This document shows, piece by piece, positions 47,835 to 56,600 of a DNA stretch of 64,000 bases (position 1 is the stretch's first letter; each line of letters begins with the position of its first letter). Below the pieces are notes generated by a model. The model was not told the DNA's origin and made no database searches. It was given only the letters and a program-made list of their open reading frames with translations. A program made the position numbers and the translations under genes. The stretch lies in NCBI RefSeq assembly GCF_030813595.1, contig NZ_JAUSUH010000001.1, forward strand, positions 186,001 to 250,000. The letters run 5' to 3'. The DNA comes from Ancylobacter vacuolatus. Its GTDB lineage: Bacteria; Pseudomonadota; Alphaproteobacteria; Rhizobiales; Xanthobacteraceae.

Positions 47835-48743
47835 TCAGGCGAGCGTGGAGATGGTGGCGGCGACGTCGGCGTCGGCGAGGATCCTCGCGACCGTGGCGAG
47901 CTGCGCGTCGGTGAAGGGCAGCAGCGGCTCGCGCGGAATGCCGACCGGCTGGCCGAGCGTGTTCATTGCCGCCTTGATGCCGGCATAGAAGCTGCCGGTC
48001 TTGAAGCAGCGATAAATGGCGAACAGCGCCGGCTCCAGCCGGTCGGCCGTGGCGGCGTCACCGGCGAGGCAGGCATCGTAATAACGGCGGACAAGGCGGC
48101 CGGAGAGCTGGTGCGCCATGGCGACAACACCGACCACGCCGAGCGGCAGCGAGGAGCGGATCATCGTCTCATAGCCGACGAAGACCGCCAGCTCGCCCTT
48201 CACCTTCTGGCACAGCTCGGCGACCTGCTGGATGTCGCCGGAGGAATCCTTGATGGCGACGACATTCGGGATGTCGGCGAGCCGTGCCACCAGATCGGGC
48301 GTGATGTTCACGCCGATGCGTACCGGGCTGTTGTAGAGCATGACCGGCAGGCCGGAGGCGGCGCAGATGCGGCGGTAGAAGTGCTCGGCCTCGCGCAGGT
48401 CAGGCTTGGAATAGATCGGCGGCAAAGCGAGGATGCCGTCGCAGCCGGTGGTCTCGGCAGCCTTGGTCAGTTCCAGCACCACATCGGTGTGGAGATCGGA
48501 GACGCCCGCGAGCACCGGCACGCGGCCGGCGGCGACCTTCACCGTCGCCTCGAACAGCTTCACGCGCTCGGCTACGCTCATGGCGTAGAACTCGCCGGTC
48601 GAGCCGCAGACGATGAGGCCATCCGCACCATTGGCGATGTTCGCCTCGGCAAGGGCTTCAAAGCGCGGGAAGTCGACGGGCCCCTCGGGTAGGAAGGGCG
48701 TTACGAGGACACTGTGGATACCCTGCCAGTTGGTTTTGGTCAT
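47835..48743 (-). CDS. DapA-family lyase/deaminase
   Basis: A 302-aa class I aldolase-type barrel of the dihydrodipicolinate synthase superfamily. Schiff-base Lys in NVVAIKDSSGD, Tyr in VMLYNSPVRIG, and VCGSTGEFYAMSVAER near the N-terminus. Within a cluster with racemases and semialdehyde dehydrogenase the best-known analogue is delta-1-pyrroline-4-hydroxy-2-carboxylate deaminase of hydroxyproline breakdown. Chorismate-unrelated lysine synthesis is unlikely given the context. ATG 48743 chosen since the barrel begins just after; the frame is open to 48779. Confidence 0.88.
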   Translation of the reverse strand: MTKTNWQGIHSVLVTPFLPEGPVDFPRFEALAEANIANGADGLIVCGSTGEFYAMSVAERVKLFEATVKVAAGRVPVLAGVSDLHTDVVLELTKAAETTGCDGILALPPIYSKPDLREAEHFYRRICAASGLPVMLYNSPVRIGVNITPDLVARLADIPNVVAIKDSSGDIQQVAELCQKVKGELAVFVGYETMIRSSLPLGVVGVVAMAHQLSGRLVRRYYDACLAGDAATADRLEPALFAIYRCFKTGSFYAGIKAAMNTLGQPVGIPREPLLPFTDAQLATVARILADADVAATISTLA

Positions 48744-48848
48744 GTCGGTCTCGGCTCTTGAACGGGTGTGTCGGGACAAAGCGGGGGCGTCGCGTGCAGC
48801 GGCGGCACGCAGAGAAGTCGGAAGGTGAGGGGAGCGCCCGTCGGCGCG

Positions 48849-49670
48849 TCAGGTTTGCAGCAGCGGACGCATCAATTCGGCGGTGGCGTGGAAGCGGTTC
48901 ACGAAGGTGCGCACGCGCTCGTTGGTGGGGTGGAGCAGAACCTCCTGCGGGGTGCCCTGCGCGCAGATGGCGCCTTGATCCAGGAACACCACGCGCGTCG
49001 CCACTTCGAGCGCAAAGCCCAGCTCATGGGTGACGACCAGCATCGTCATCCCCTCGCGGGCGAGCGTGATCATGGTGTTGAGCACCTCGCCGACCAGTTC
49101 CGGGTCGAGCGCCGAGGTCGGCTCGTCGAACAGCATCAGCGAGGGGCGCATATTGAGGGCGCGGGCGATCGACACACGCTGCTTCTGCCCGCCCGAAAGC
49201 CGGCCGGGCATGCGGTCGGCGAAGTCCGACATGCCGACCTTGGCGAGAAGGTCGAGGGCGCGGGCGCGGTTTGTGGCGTCGTCCTCGCCCAGCACGGTGC
49301 GCGGGCCTTCCATCACATTGGCCAGAACGTTCATGTGCGGAAAGAGATTGAACTGCTGGAACACCATGCCGACGCGGCTGCGCATGGCCGCCACGTCGCG
49401 GCCGCTGATGCGGGCATTGTCGTGCCCGTCCGCCGCCCGGTCGAAGATCGGCGAACCGTCGATGGCGATCCGGCCGGAGCTGGGATTCTCCAGCAGGTTC
49501 ACGCAGCGCAGCAGCGTCGTCTTGCCCGAACCGGACGAGCCGAGCAGCGCCACCACTTCGCCGGGATAGACGGTGAGGTCGATGCCCTTGAGAACCTCAT
49601 GCGAGCCATACGACTTGCGCACCTGGCTCACCTCGACCAGCGGAGCGGCAGCGTTGGGGGGACGGGTCAT
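48849..49670 (-). CDS. Polar amino acid ABC transporter, ATP-binding protein
   Basis: A 273-aa ATPase of the HisP/GlnQ group. Walker A GSSGSGKTTLL, signature RLSGGQKQRVSIARAL, Walker B PSLMLFDEPTSALDPE, and the switch His in LVVTHELGFALEV. Energises amino acid import with the permease (13 nt upstream) and the binding protein of the same cluster. Confidence 0.96.
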   Translation of the reverse strand: MTRPPNAAAPLVEVSQVRKSYGSHEVLKGIDLTVYPGEVVALLGSSGSGKTTLLRCVNLLENPSSGRIAIDGSPIFDRAADGHDNARISGRDVAAMRSRVGMVFQQFNLFPHMNVLANVMEGPRTVLGEDDATNRARALDLLAKVGMSDFADRMPGRLSGGQKQRVSIARALNMRPSLMLFDEPTSALDPELVGEVLNTMITLAREGMTMLVVTHELGFALEVATRVVFLDQGAICAQGTPQEVLLHPTNERVRTFVNRFHATAELMRPLLQT

Positions 49671-49683
49671 GGTTCGCGCCCTC

Positions 49684-50331
49684 TCACTGGGAGTTCATCT
49701 CGAGCCGGCGCGCGAGATAGTTGGAGGGGATGAGGATGACGAGGAAGATGATGCCGACCACCGTGTAGACTTCCATCGGGCGGTAGGTGAACGACGACAC
49801 GTAGCTCGCCTGGTAGAGCAGGTCCGGCACGGTGAGCACCGAGAGCAGCGTGGTGTTCTTCATCTGGATGATGGTCTGCCCCGCCAGCGGCGGGATCATC
49901 TGGCGGAAGGCCTGCGGCAGGATGATGCGGCGCATCGCCTGCCAGGAGCGCATGCCGAGCGCCTTGGCGGCGTCCGCCTGTCCATGGTCGAGCGACTGGA
50001 TGCCGGCGCGCAGGATTTCGGCGTAATAGGCGCCGCCATAGAGGCTGAGGGCGAGAATGCCGGCCGCCTGCTTGCTGATGTTGATGCCGGCGAAGATCGG
50101 TAGCGCGTAATAGCTCCACAGCAGCCAGACCAGCAGTGGCACGTTGCGGAAGAACTCGACGAACAGCCGACCGACAACGCGCAGCGCCTTGATCGGCGAC
50201 AGCTGCACCAGCGCGATCAGCAGCCCGATGATCAGGCCGAGAACGCAGGTGATGACCGTGTATTCGAGGGTGACGACCAGTCCCCAGGCGAACAGATGGG
50301 CGTTTTGGGTAATGACGGACCAGTCGAACAC
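49684..50331 (-). CDS. Polar amino acid ABC transporter, permease
   Basis: A 215-aa inner-membrane permease of the HisM/GlnP type with about five membrane segments. The EAA loop is visible as AKALGMRSWQAMRRIILPQA, and FVEFFRNVPLLVWLLW is typical. Only one permease gene, so it may form a homodimer. Confidence 0.95.
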   Translation of the reverse strand: MFDWSVITQNAHLFAWGLVVTLEYTVITCVLGLIIGLLIALVQLSPIKALRVVGRLFVEFFRNVPLLVWLLWSYYALPIFAGINISKQAAGILALSLYGGAYYAEILRAGIQSLDHGQADAAKALGMRSWQAMRRIILPQAFRQMIPPLAGQTIIQMKNTTLLSVLTVPDLLYQASYVSSFTYRPMEVYTVVGIIFLVILIPSNYLARRLEMNSQ

Positions 50332-50416
50332 GGCGCGGCGACCTTGCGGTGGAGGGAAAGGCCGGTGCCGGCGGCGGGCGCCGGCACCGTAGGAGACGTC
50401 GACGAGGGGGGCGACG

Positions 50417-51292
50417 TCAGAAGTTGAATTCAGGCGGCAGCACGGAGAGGTCGATGCCGCGCGCCTCGAAGGCCTTGCGCAGCTTGCCCTGGGCGAGGCC
50501 GAGGGCGCGCTGCTGGTTCACCCAATTGGTGAGCCAGTTCTCGTAGCCCTCATTGCCTTCCTCGCGGCGCATGCCGATGGTCGCGGGGTTGAGCAGCATC
50601 GGGCTCGGCAGCACGATCTGGCCGCTGATCGCCTTGGACACGTCGATGGCGTCGAACACGGCGAGGATCATGGCGTCGGCGCGGTTCGCCTGCAGCTCCA
50701 TGATGCCGAGCGGACGGTCTTCCACCACGATGATGTTGGCCTTAGGGGTGAGCGCCTCGGCGACGACCTGCATCGTGCCGCCCTTCTGCACGACGATGCG
50801 CACCGACGGGTCGTTCAGCTCGGCCCAGGTCTTCTTGGCGAAGCCCGGCTTGGTGACGATGGCCCAGGCATCGGTGAACAGCGGCACGCTGAGATAGTCC
50901 ACCACGAGGCCGCGCTTCGGGTTCGGGTTGAGGCCGAAGGCGATGTCGATCTTGTTGGCCTGGAAGTCAGCCGCGAGGTTGCCCCAGGTGGTCTCGACCG
51001 GCACGACCTTGACGTTCAGCAGCGTGGCGATGTCGTTGGCCCAGTCGACGTAGAAGCCGCTCCACTGCCCGGTATTGCGGTCGCGGATATAGCCGGGTTC
51101 CTCGCCGATCATGACCGGCACGCGCAGCTCGCCGCTCTTGCGGATTCGGTCGAGCACGAGGTTCGGATCGGCGGCGAAGGCGGACTGGAAGGTCGAGAGC
51201 GCCAGAACGATGGCGGCCACGAACAGCAGGACGAAAGAGCGGAATGAGAGGCCGGCGGCCGGGGACGGCCGAATGGACGAGGCGGTGATCAT
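50417..51292 (-). CDS. Amino acid ABC transporter, periplasmic binding protein
   Basis: A 291-aa SBP family 3 protein with a signal peptide (FVLLFVAAIVLALSTFQSAF, cleavage at AFA/ADP). Seen: GELRVPVMIGEEPGYIRD, IDIAFGLNPNPKRGLVVDYL, and VQKGGTMQVVAEAL. Likely captures the amino acid broken down by the downstream enzymes, so hydroxyproline, proline or a betaine is expected. First structural gene after the fusion regulator, 41 bp downstream of it. Confidence 0.93.
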   Translation of the reverse strand: MITASSIRPSPAAGLSFRSFVLLFVAAIVLALSTFQSAFAADPNLVLDRIRKSGELRVPVMIGEEPGYIRDRNTGQWSGFYVDWANDIATLLNVKVVPVETTWGNLAADFQANKIDIAFGLNPNPKRGLVVDYLSVPLFTDAWAIVTKPGFAKKTWAELNDPSVRIVVQKGGTMQVVAEALTPKANIIVVEDRPLGIMELQANRADAMILAVFDAIDVSKAISGQIVLPSPMLLNPATIGMRREEGNEGYENWLTNWVNQQRALGLAQGKLRKAFEARGIDLSVLPPEFNF

Positions 51293-51333
51293 CGTCGGTT
51301 CCCTAGTTCTCTGGTTTGGTTTGAGGCGTAGGC

Positions 51334-53229
51334 CTATCTCAGGAAGCCGCTGCCGAGGGGATCGCCCGCTTCCTGGATGAGCGTCGCCACGGCCTTGAGA
51401 TGCGCGCGTCCCGTGATCCGGGTCGTGACCGCCACGGCGCCGCCGGCGCCATGGGTTGTCGTGATGAGTTCGCCGGAGAGGTGCCCGCCGAACAGGCTGA
51501 CCGCATCCAGCCGCGCGCCCGGCGTGGCCGCCCCCTGGGCGCCACGCAGCGCCAAGAGGCAGGCGAGGCCGGCGACGCCCGGGGAGCGGTCGAATTTCTG
51601 GCGATCAATCGCGAGGAACTGACGCACCGCGCCGTCCTCGCCCGCGCCATGGAACAGCACCGCGTCGATTGCCGGCTGCGCACCGCGCCGGCGCGGCAGC
51701 GCTTCATTAAGGTGGTGACGCAGTTCGTCGCCGACGGCGAGCAGATGGTCGATGTCGCTCACATCGAGCCGCAGACCGGCCGCGTCGGCATCGACCAGGG
51801 CATAGCAGTCACCGCACATGGCGATGGAAACAGCCAGATCATAGCCGGCCACGCCGGCCTTACGCCCCGCCTCCGAGACGATGGCCGGCGGCATTTCGAG
51901 CGCGATAGCGTCAGCGTCGCCCTCGACCCCGACATGCACGGTGAGGATGCCGTTCGGCACCTCGATGGTGAAGCGCGGATGGCGTGAAAGACGGCCAAGG
52001 GCCTTCAGCGCCGCCGTGTAGCCCATGATCGCGTGGCCGCACAGGCCGGGATAGCCATAGGACGAGATGAAGAAGGCGCCGAAATCGGCGGCGCTGGACG
52101 CCACAGGCACCAGGCCGAAGGCGCCGGAATGGCCGCGGGGCTCATGCAGGAGCATGGGGCGCAGGCTGTCATAGCGCTCGGCAAACTGGCGGGACTTGCC
52201 GGCCACACTGTCCGCGTCGAGGCCTTCCAGCGGCTCGATGAGAATATGGGTGGGGTGGCCCTCGGTGTGGGTCTCGATGACGCGGTAGGTACGCGCGCCT
52301 TGCGGCAGTTCGAGGCTGAGCGCTCCCTCGCCGATGCCGCCGCCAAGCCCGGCGCCGAGCCCGAGCCGCCGGTCGGTCTTCTCGAAGCTCATGGTCGAGA
52401 GGCGGTCGCTGTCGGTGTTGATCCACAGCACCTTGGCCGGCACGTTGCCGGTGTTGCGCCAGCGATGGGCGATGCGACTGTTGAAGTAGGCGCCGTCGCC
52501 GGGGTTAAGCACTTCCGCGTCGCGGTCGGCGAGGGCGAGTTCGAGCGAGCCCTCCAGCACATAGATCAGCTCCTCGCCCTCATGCGCATAGAAGCCATCG
52601 CTCTCGCGTTCGGGATCGATCGTCCAAACCTCGGCGTCCATAAGGCGCTGCGATACGGTGAGCTGTTCGATGGTGACGCCGGGCCCGAAGGAGCCGACGA
52701 TGCGCCCTTGCCCATGCCGCACCACCGGGAAGTCACGCCCCTTGGTGCCGCCCAGCAGTTCCGCGAGTGTGCGACCAAAGACTTCAGCGATGGCATTGAG
52801 CCGTGCCGGCGAAAGAAAGGCCACGCCGCGCTCGAACATGCTCAGATGCGAGGAGGCGATGTCCGTGCGCTCGGACAGCTCGCGCAGCGACATTTCGGCC
52901 TCCTGGCGCAGGCTGCGGACGCGCGCACCAAGATGATTGAAGGCGGCAACCGGCGCCGTCTCGCTCTCCGGCGCGGCACTGGCCTCCTCCTCGCTTTCGA
53001 GGAAGCGGCGGATGCCGGAAAGGCTCTGCCCCTCGACGCGGCGCATCCGGTCGATGCGGCGGATGCGTTCGATATCCGCTTCTCCGTAGGAACGGTGGCC
53101 GCCGGAGGACTTGTTGGGCGTGAGAAGGCCCTGGTTCTCCCAGGAGCGAATGGTCGAGACGGCGACACCGGTCACTTTCGCGACGTGACCGATCGAAAAC
53201 GGGAAGCGGGCGGCGGCCGTCTGGGTCAT
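51334..53229 (-). CDS. Four-domain fusion: MerR HTH + XRE HTH + cupin + proline racemase-like
   Basis: A 631-aa protein. Residues ~10-80 are a MerR-type winged helix (IGHVAKVTGVAVSTIRSWEN, GGHRSYGEADIERI). Residues ~98-160 are a Cro/XRE HTH (RSLRQEAEMSLRELSERTDI, SSHLSMFERG). Residues ~200-272 are a cupin (HEGEELIYVLEGSLELAL, LNPGDGAYFNSRIAHRW). Residues ~314-631 are a whole proline racemase-like domain. In it Cys397 is kept (GLCGHAIMG) but the second cysteine is Gly551 (FDRSPGVAGLACL), so racemisation by the two-base mechanism should be impossible. Probably a regulator of the downstream catabolic operon with a retired enzyme as ligand sensor. The frame is continuous, with no sign of sequencing frameshift. 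Each domain call is strong; the regulatory role is inferred. Confidence 0.88.
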   Translation of the reverse strand: MTQTAAARFPFSIGHVAKVTGVAVSTIRSWENQGLLTPNKSSGGHRSYGEADIERIRRIDRMRRVEGQSLSGIRRFLESEEEASAAPESETAPVAAFNHLGARVRSLRQEAEMSLRELSERTDIASSHLSMFERGVAFLSPARLNAIAEVFGRTLAELLGGTKGRDFPVVRHGQGRIVGSFGPGVTIEQLTVSQRLMDAEVWTIDPERESDGFYAHEGEELIYVLEGSLELALADRDAEVLNPGDGAYFNSRIAHRWRNTGNVPAKVLWINTDSDRLSTMSFEKTDRRLGLGAGLGGGIGEGALSLELPQGARTYRVIETHTEGHPTHILIEPLEGLDADSVAGKSRQFAERYDSLRPMLLHEPRGHSGAFGLVPVASSAADFGAFFISSYGYPGLCGHAIMGYTAALKALGRLSRHPRFTIEVPNGILTVHVGVEGDADAIALEMPPAIVSEAGRKAGVAGYDLAVSIAMCGDCYALVDADAAGLRLDVSDIDHLLAVGDELRHHLNEALPRRRGAQPAIDAVLFHGAGEDGAVRQFLAIDRQKFDRSPGVAGLACLLALRGAQGAATPGARLDAVSLFGGHLSGELITTTHGAGGAVAVTTRITGRAHLKAVATLIQEAGDPLGSGFLR

Positions 53230-53238
53230 CTTCGATCT

Positions 53239-53281
53239 ACATACCGACTATAGATATTGCGAACATGCGCAGACGGTATGT
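53239..53281. promoter_or_regulatory. Inverted repeat upstream of the fusion regulator
   Basis: ACATACCG (53239-53246) and CGGTATGT (53274-53281) form an 8-bp inverted repeat with a 27-nt, AT-rich centre, beginning 10 bp upstream of the regulator start. A plausible auto-regulatory site; not proven. Confidence 0.4.
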
Positions 53282-53463
53282 CGATTTATTGAACGAGTCA
53301 ATCGGACGAGCAGCGGTCCAGGCGTTACTCACACGCCGGTCGCATGCGCGAAATGAAGGTCGAAGCCCAACGCGTGCCGAGGAGCACCGACGCAGCTGTG
53401 CGGACATCGGCCGCACTGTGCCTGGGATCGGCATCGTGCGCGTCGAGGCTGACAGGACGCGAC

Positions 53464-53481
53464 GATCAAGCTCCCTTGATC
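53464..53481. promoter_or_regulatory. Short inverted repeat upstream of the autotransporter gene
   Basis: GATCAAG-CTCC-CTTGATC, a perfect 7-bp inverted repeat. TATACT lies at 53496-53501, 14 nt after a TTGATC that is part of the repeat; the spacing is short for a standard promoter. Confidence 0.35.
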
Positions 53482-53646
53482 GCCCGGTATCTCGGTATAC
53501 TCTGGTACAGAGCTGGGCGGGGAGCGCGGGGCCTTGTTGCAGCCCATGCCGGTGCCTGTCATGCGTGTCCAGCCAGATGAGGCCTGCGAGATCTGCGTGA
53601 GGCGGCGGGCAGAATCGGAAGAGAGTGAAGCTGTGGATCGGATTTC

Positions 53647-56600
53647 ATGACGCGCCGACCCCGACAATCGATGGCTTCACTCCGCGCCGCCCTGCTTGCC
53701 TCCGCTGCTCTTCTAACTGCTGCGCCGGCCTTTGGTCAGTCCATCAATGGCGCCACCAACCCGACGGGGCCGGGCGGCAACGGCCTGCCCTATATCGAAG
53801 TTCCCCCAGGCGGTGGCGGCGGCGGCGGCGGGGGTGGAACGACGGGCGGCATCGGCGCGGCGGGCAATTCACCGCAATGGTTCACGGACAATGGCGATGG
53901 GGGCACGCCGGGTGTCCCCGATTTCGGCCCGGTCCTTCTGGATGGCGGGGATGGCGGGGACGGCCATTTCGGCGGTTCGGGCGGTGGCGGTGGCGGCGGC
54001 GCGCACGCCTATTTCGGGACCGGCGCGCCGGACGCTGTCGTGGTCGGCGGTGCCGGCGGTGATGGCGGCGAAGGCGGCGAGTTCAACTCGGATTTTGAGG
54101 GCGTCGCCGGCGGCGGCGGCGGGCCCGGTGCGGGTGGCTATGGCGCGGTCATCGAGCTTCAGGGCAGTCCGACACCCATCGTGCTCCAATATGATGTGAT
54201 CGGTGGCGATGGCGGCGATGGCGGCAGCGGCGCCTCCTTCACCTATGATGGCGGCGAGATTCCGGTTCTGCTGCAGGGCGGTGCCGGCAATGGCGGCAAT
54301 GCCGGCGTCGGCGTCTATCTCTACGGCTCCGGCGGCACGGTGGAGATTCAGAGCTCCGTCAACGGGGGTGATGGCGGCATAGGCGGCCATGGATTGTTCC
54401 CGACCTTCGGTGGCATTGGCGGCGACGGCCTCGTCATGGCGGGCAGTTCCACCAATGTGATCATCGACGCGGGGCAAGTGATCACCGGCGGCGACGGCGG
54501 CATCTCTCTCTCGGGGACCAGCGGAGTTGGCGGCTACGGCATCCTGATCTCGGGCGGCAACAACGTTCTCACCCTGTTCGGCACGGCATCGGGCGGCATT
54601 CAGGGAGGCAATCCCGCCGGCCAGTCGGCGGGCATCGCGATCACCGGCGATGGAAACACGCTGGTCCTCACCCAGAGCTATGCGGCCAATGGCGGTGTCT
54701 CCGTTTCCGGCGACTTCAACATCCTCGCCCTCGGCGGCAATGCCGGCGACACGGGCGGCGTGTTCGATGCTGGCAGTATCGGCACCACCTTTTCCGGTTT
54801 TTCTCAGTATGAGGTGATCGACGACACGAGCTGGACGCTGACCGGCGAGACGAGCTTCTCGGGGAACTGGGCTATCGAGGACGGGAACCTGTCGATCGCC
54901 GACCCCCTGTCTCTCGGTGTCGGTGACACTCTGTTCATCAGTAATTCCGGTCAGCTCACAACAACCGCGTCGATGGCGATTACCCTGCCGATTGACCTGT
55001 ACGGCGGCAGCGGGCCGGGCGCGACGTTCGACGTCGAGGCCGGGACCGTGCTGATTCTTGCGGGGGAGGTTCAGGGCCCCGGCAATCTGATCGTCACCGG
55101 CGGCGGGATGCTCGCCCTCGGCACCAACAACGCGTACACGGGCACCACCACGGTTCAGCAGGGCACGCTTTCTGTCGGTGGCGCCTTCCCGTTGGGTGAG
55201 ATGCCGGGCACGCTGAGCCTTGCCGATGGCACCACGCTCGAATTCGCCTTCGAGGGGGATGGGCCGGCAACAAATCTCACCGGGGCTGTCACCCTCGCGG
55301 GCAATGTGACCATTTTCTCCCCTGATGGAGTGACCGGGAACATCAGCGGCAATATCAGCGATGGCAGCAGCAGCGGTGGCCTCACCCTTTCCGGGGCGGG
55401 TGCGGTGCTGTTGAGCGGCGCCAACAGCTTCACCGGCCCGGTGACGGTCGCCGCCGGCACGCTGATCGCCGGTTCCGCCACAGCGCTTGGCTCAAACGGG
55501 ACGGTGACGGTGCAGGAGGGCGCGACTCTCCAGCTCAACACCTCCATCTCGACCGGAAGCCTCGCCGGCGCGGGCGCCGTGGCTATCGGCACCAATACGC
55601 TCACCGTCGGCGCCAACAACGCCTCGTCCAGCTTCTCGGGGAACTTTTCCGGGACCGGCGGCCTCACCAAGACCGGCTCGGGCACCTTCACCCTGCAAGG
55701 TGTCGATGCCGATGTGAGCGCGCTGACCATCGCCGGCGGCACGCTGGTGCTCGATTCCCAGTCGGTTCTCGGTTCCGGCACCGTCGTCGCCTTCTCCGGC
55801 GGTGTGTCCTCCACTTTGCAGATCAATTCGAGCCAGACCATTGCCGGCCTCACCGGCGATGGCAGCCTGTCGATCGGCAGCTCGGTGCTCGCGGTCGACA
55901 CGGTGGACGACTTCACCTTCTCGGGCGCGCTCACCGGCGCCGGCGGCAGCCTGGTGAAGGCCGGCGCGGGGACCCTGACGCTCTCGGGAACCAACACCTA
56001 TACCGGGCCGACCCTCATCAACACGGGCACCTTGGCTCTTGCCGGGGGCTCGGCTCTCGACGATCTCAACGCCGTCACGCTGAGCAGCAACGGAACCCTG
56101 ACGCTGGCGGACAGCGAAGTCATCGGCTCGCTCGCCGGCAGCGGAGCGGTCGCGCTCGGCGCGAACACGCTGACGCTGGGCGGCAATGGCACGAGCACAA
56201 GCTTCTCGGGCCAGATCAGCGGCGGCAGCCTCGTCAAGCAGGGCGCGGGCACGAGCGTGTTCACCGGCGCCTACACCCTCTCCAGGCTGACGATCGCGGA
56301 TGGCACCGTGCAGATCGGCGATGGCGTTTCCGCCACGACGTTCCAGGCCGCGCCCATCGTCAATAATGGCACGCTGGTGCTGACGCCGGCGCAGGAACTG
56401 GTGCTGTCGGAGGTGATTTCCGGCACCGGCGGGGTGACGGTCAACGCCGGCAACGCGCCGGTGACGTTCACCGCCAGCAACACCTATACCGGCGGCACCA
56501 TCATCACGGCCGGCACGCTCAACCTCGGCAGCGGCGCGGCGGCTGGTTCGGTGCTGGGTGATATCGTCAATAACGGCACGCTCGCCTTCAATTCCAGTTC

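Larger units (their letters stand above)
53230..53646. other. Intergenic region between fusion regulator and autotransporter
   Basis: 417 bp between divergent genes; no coding sequence I can support. Contains two inverted repeats (53239-53281 and 53464-53481) and must hold both promoters. Confidence 0.6.
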
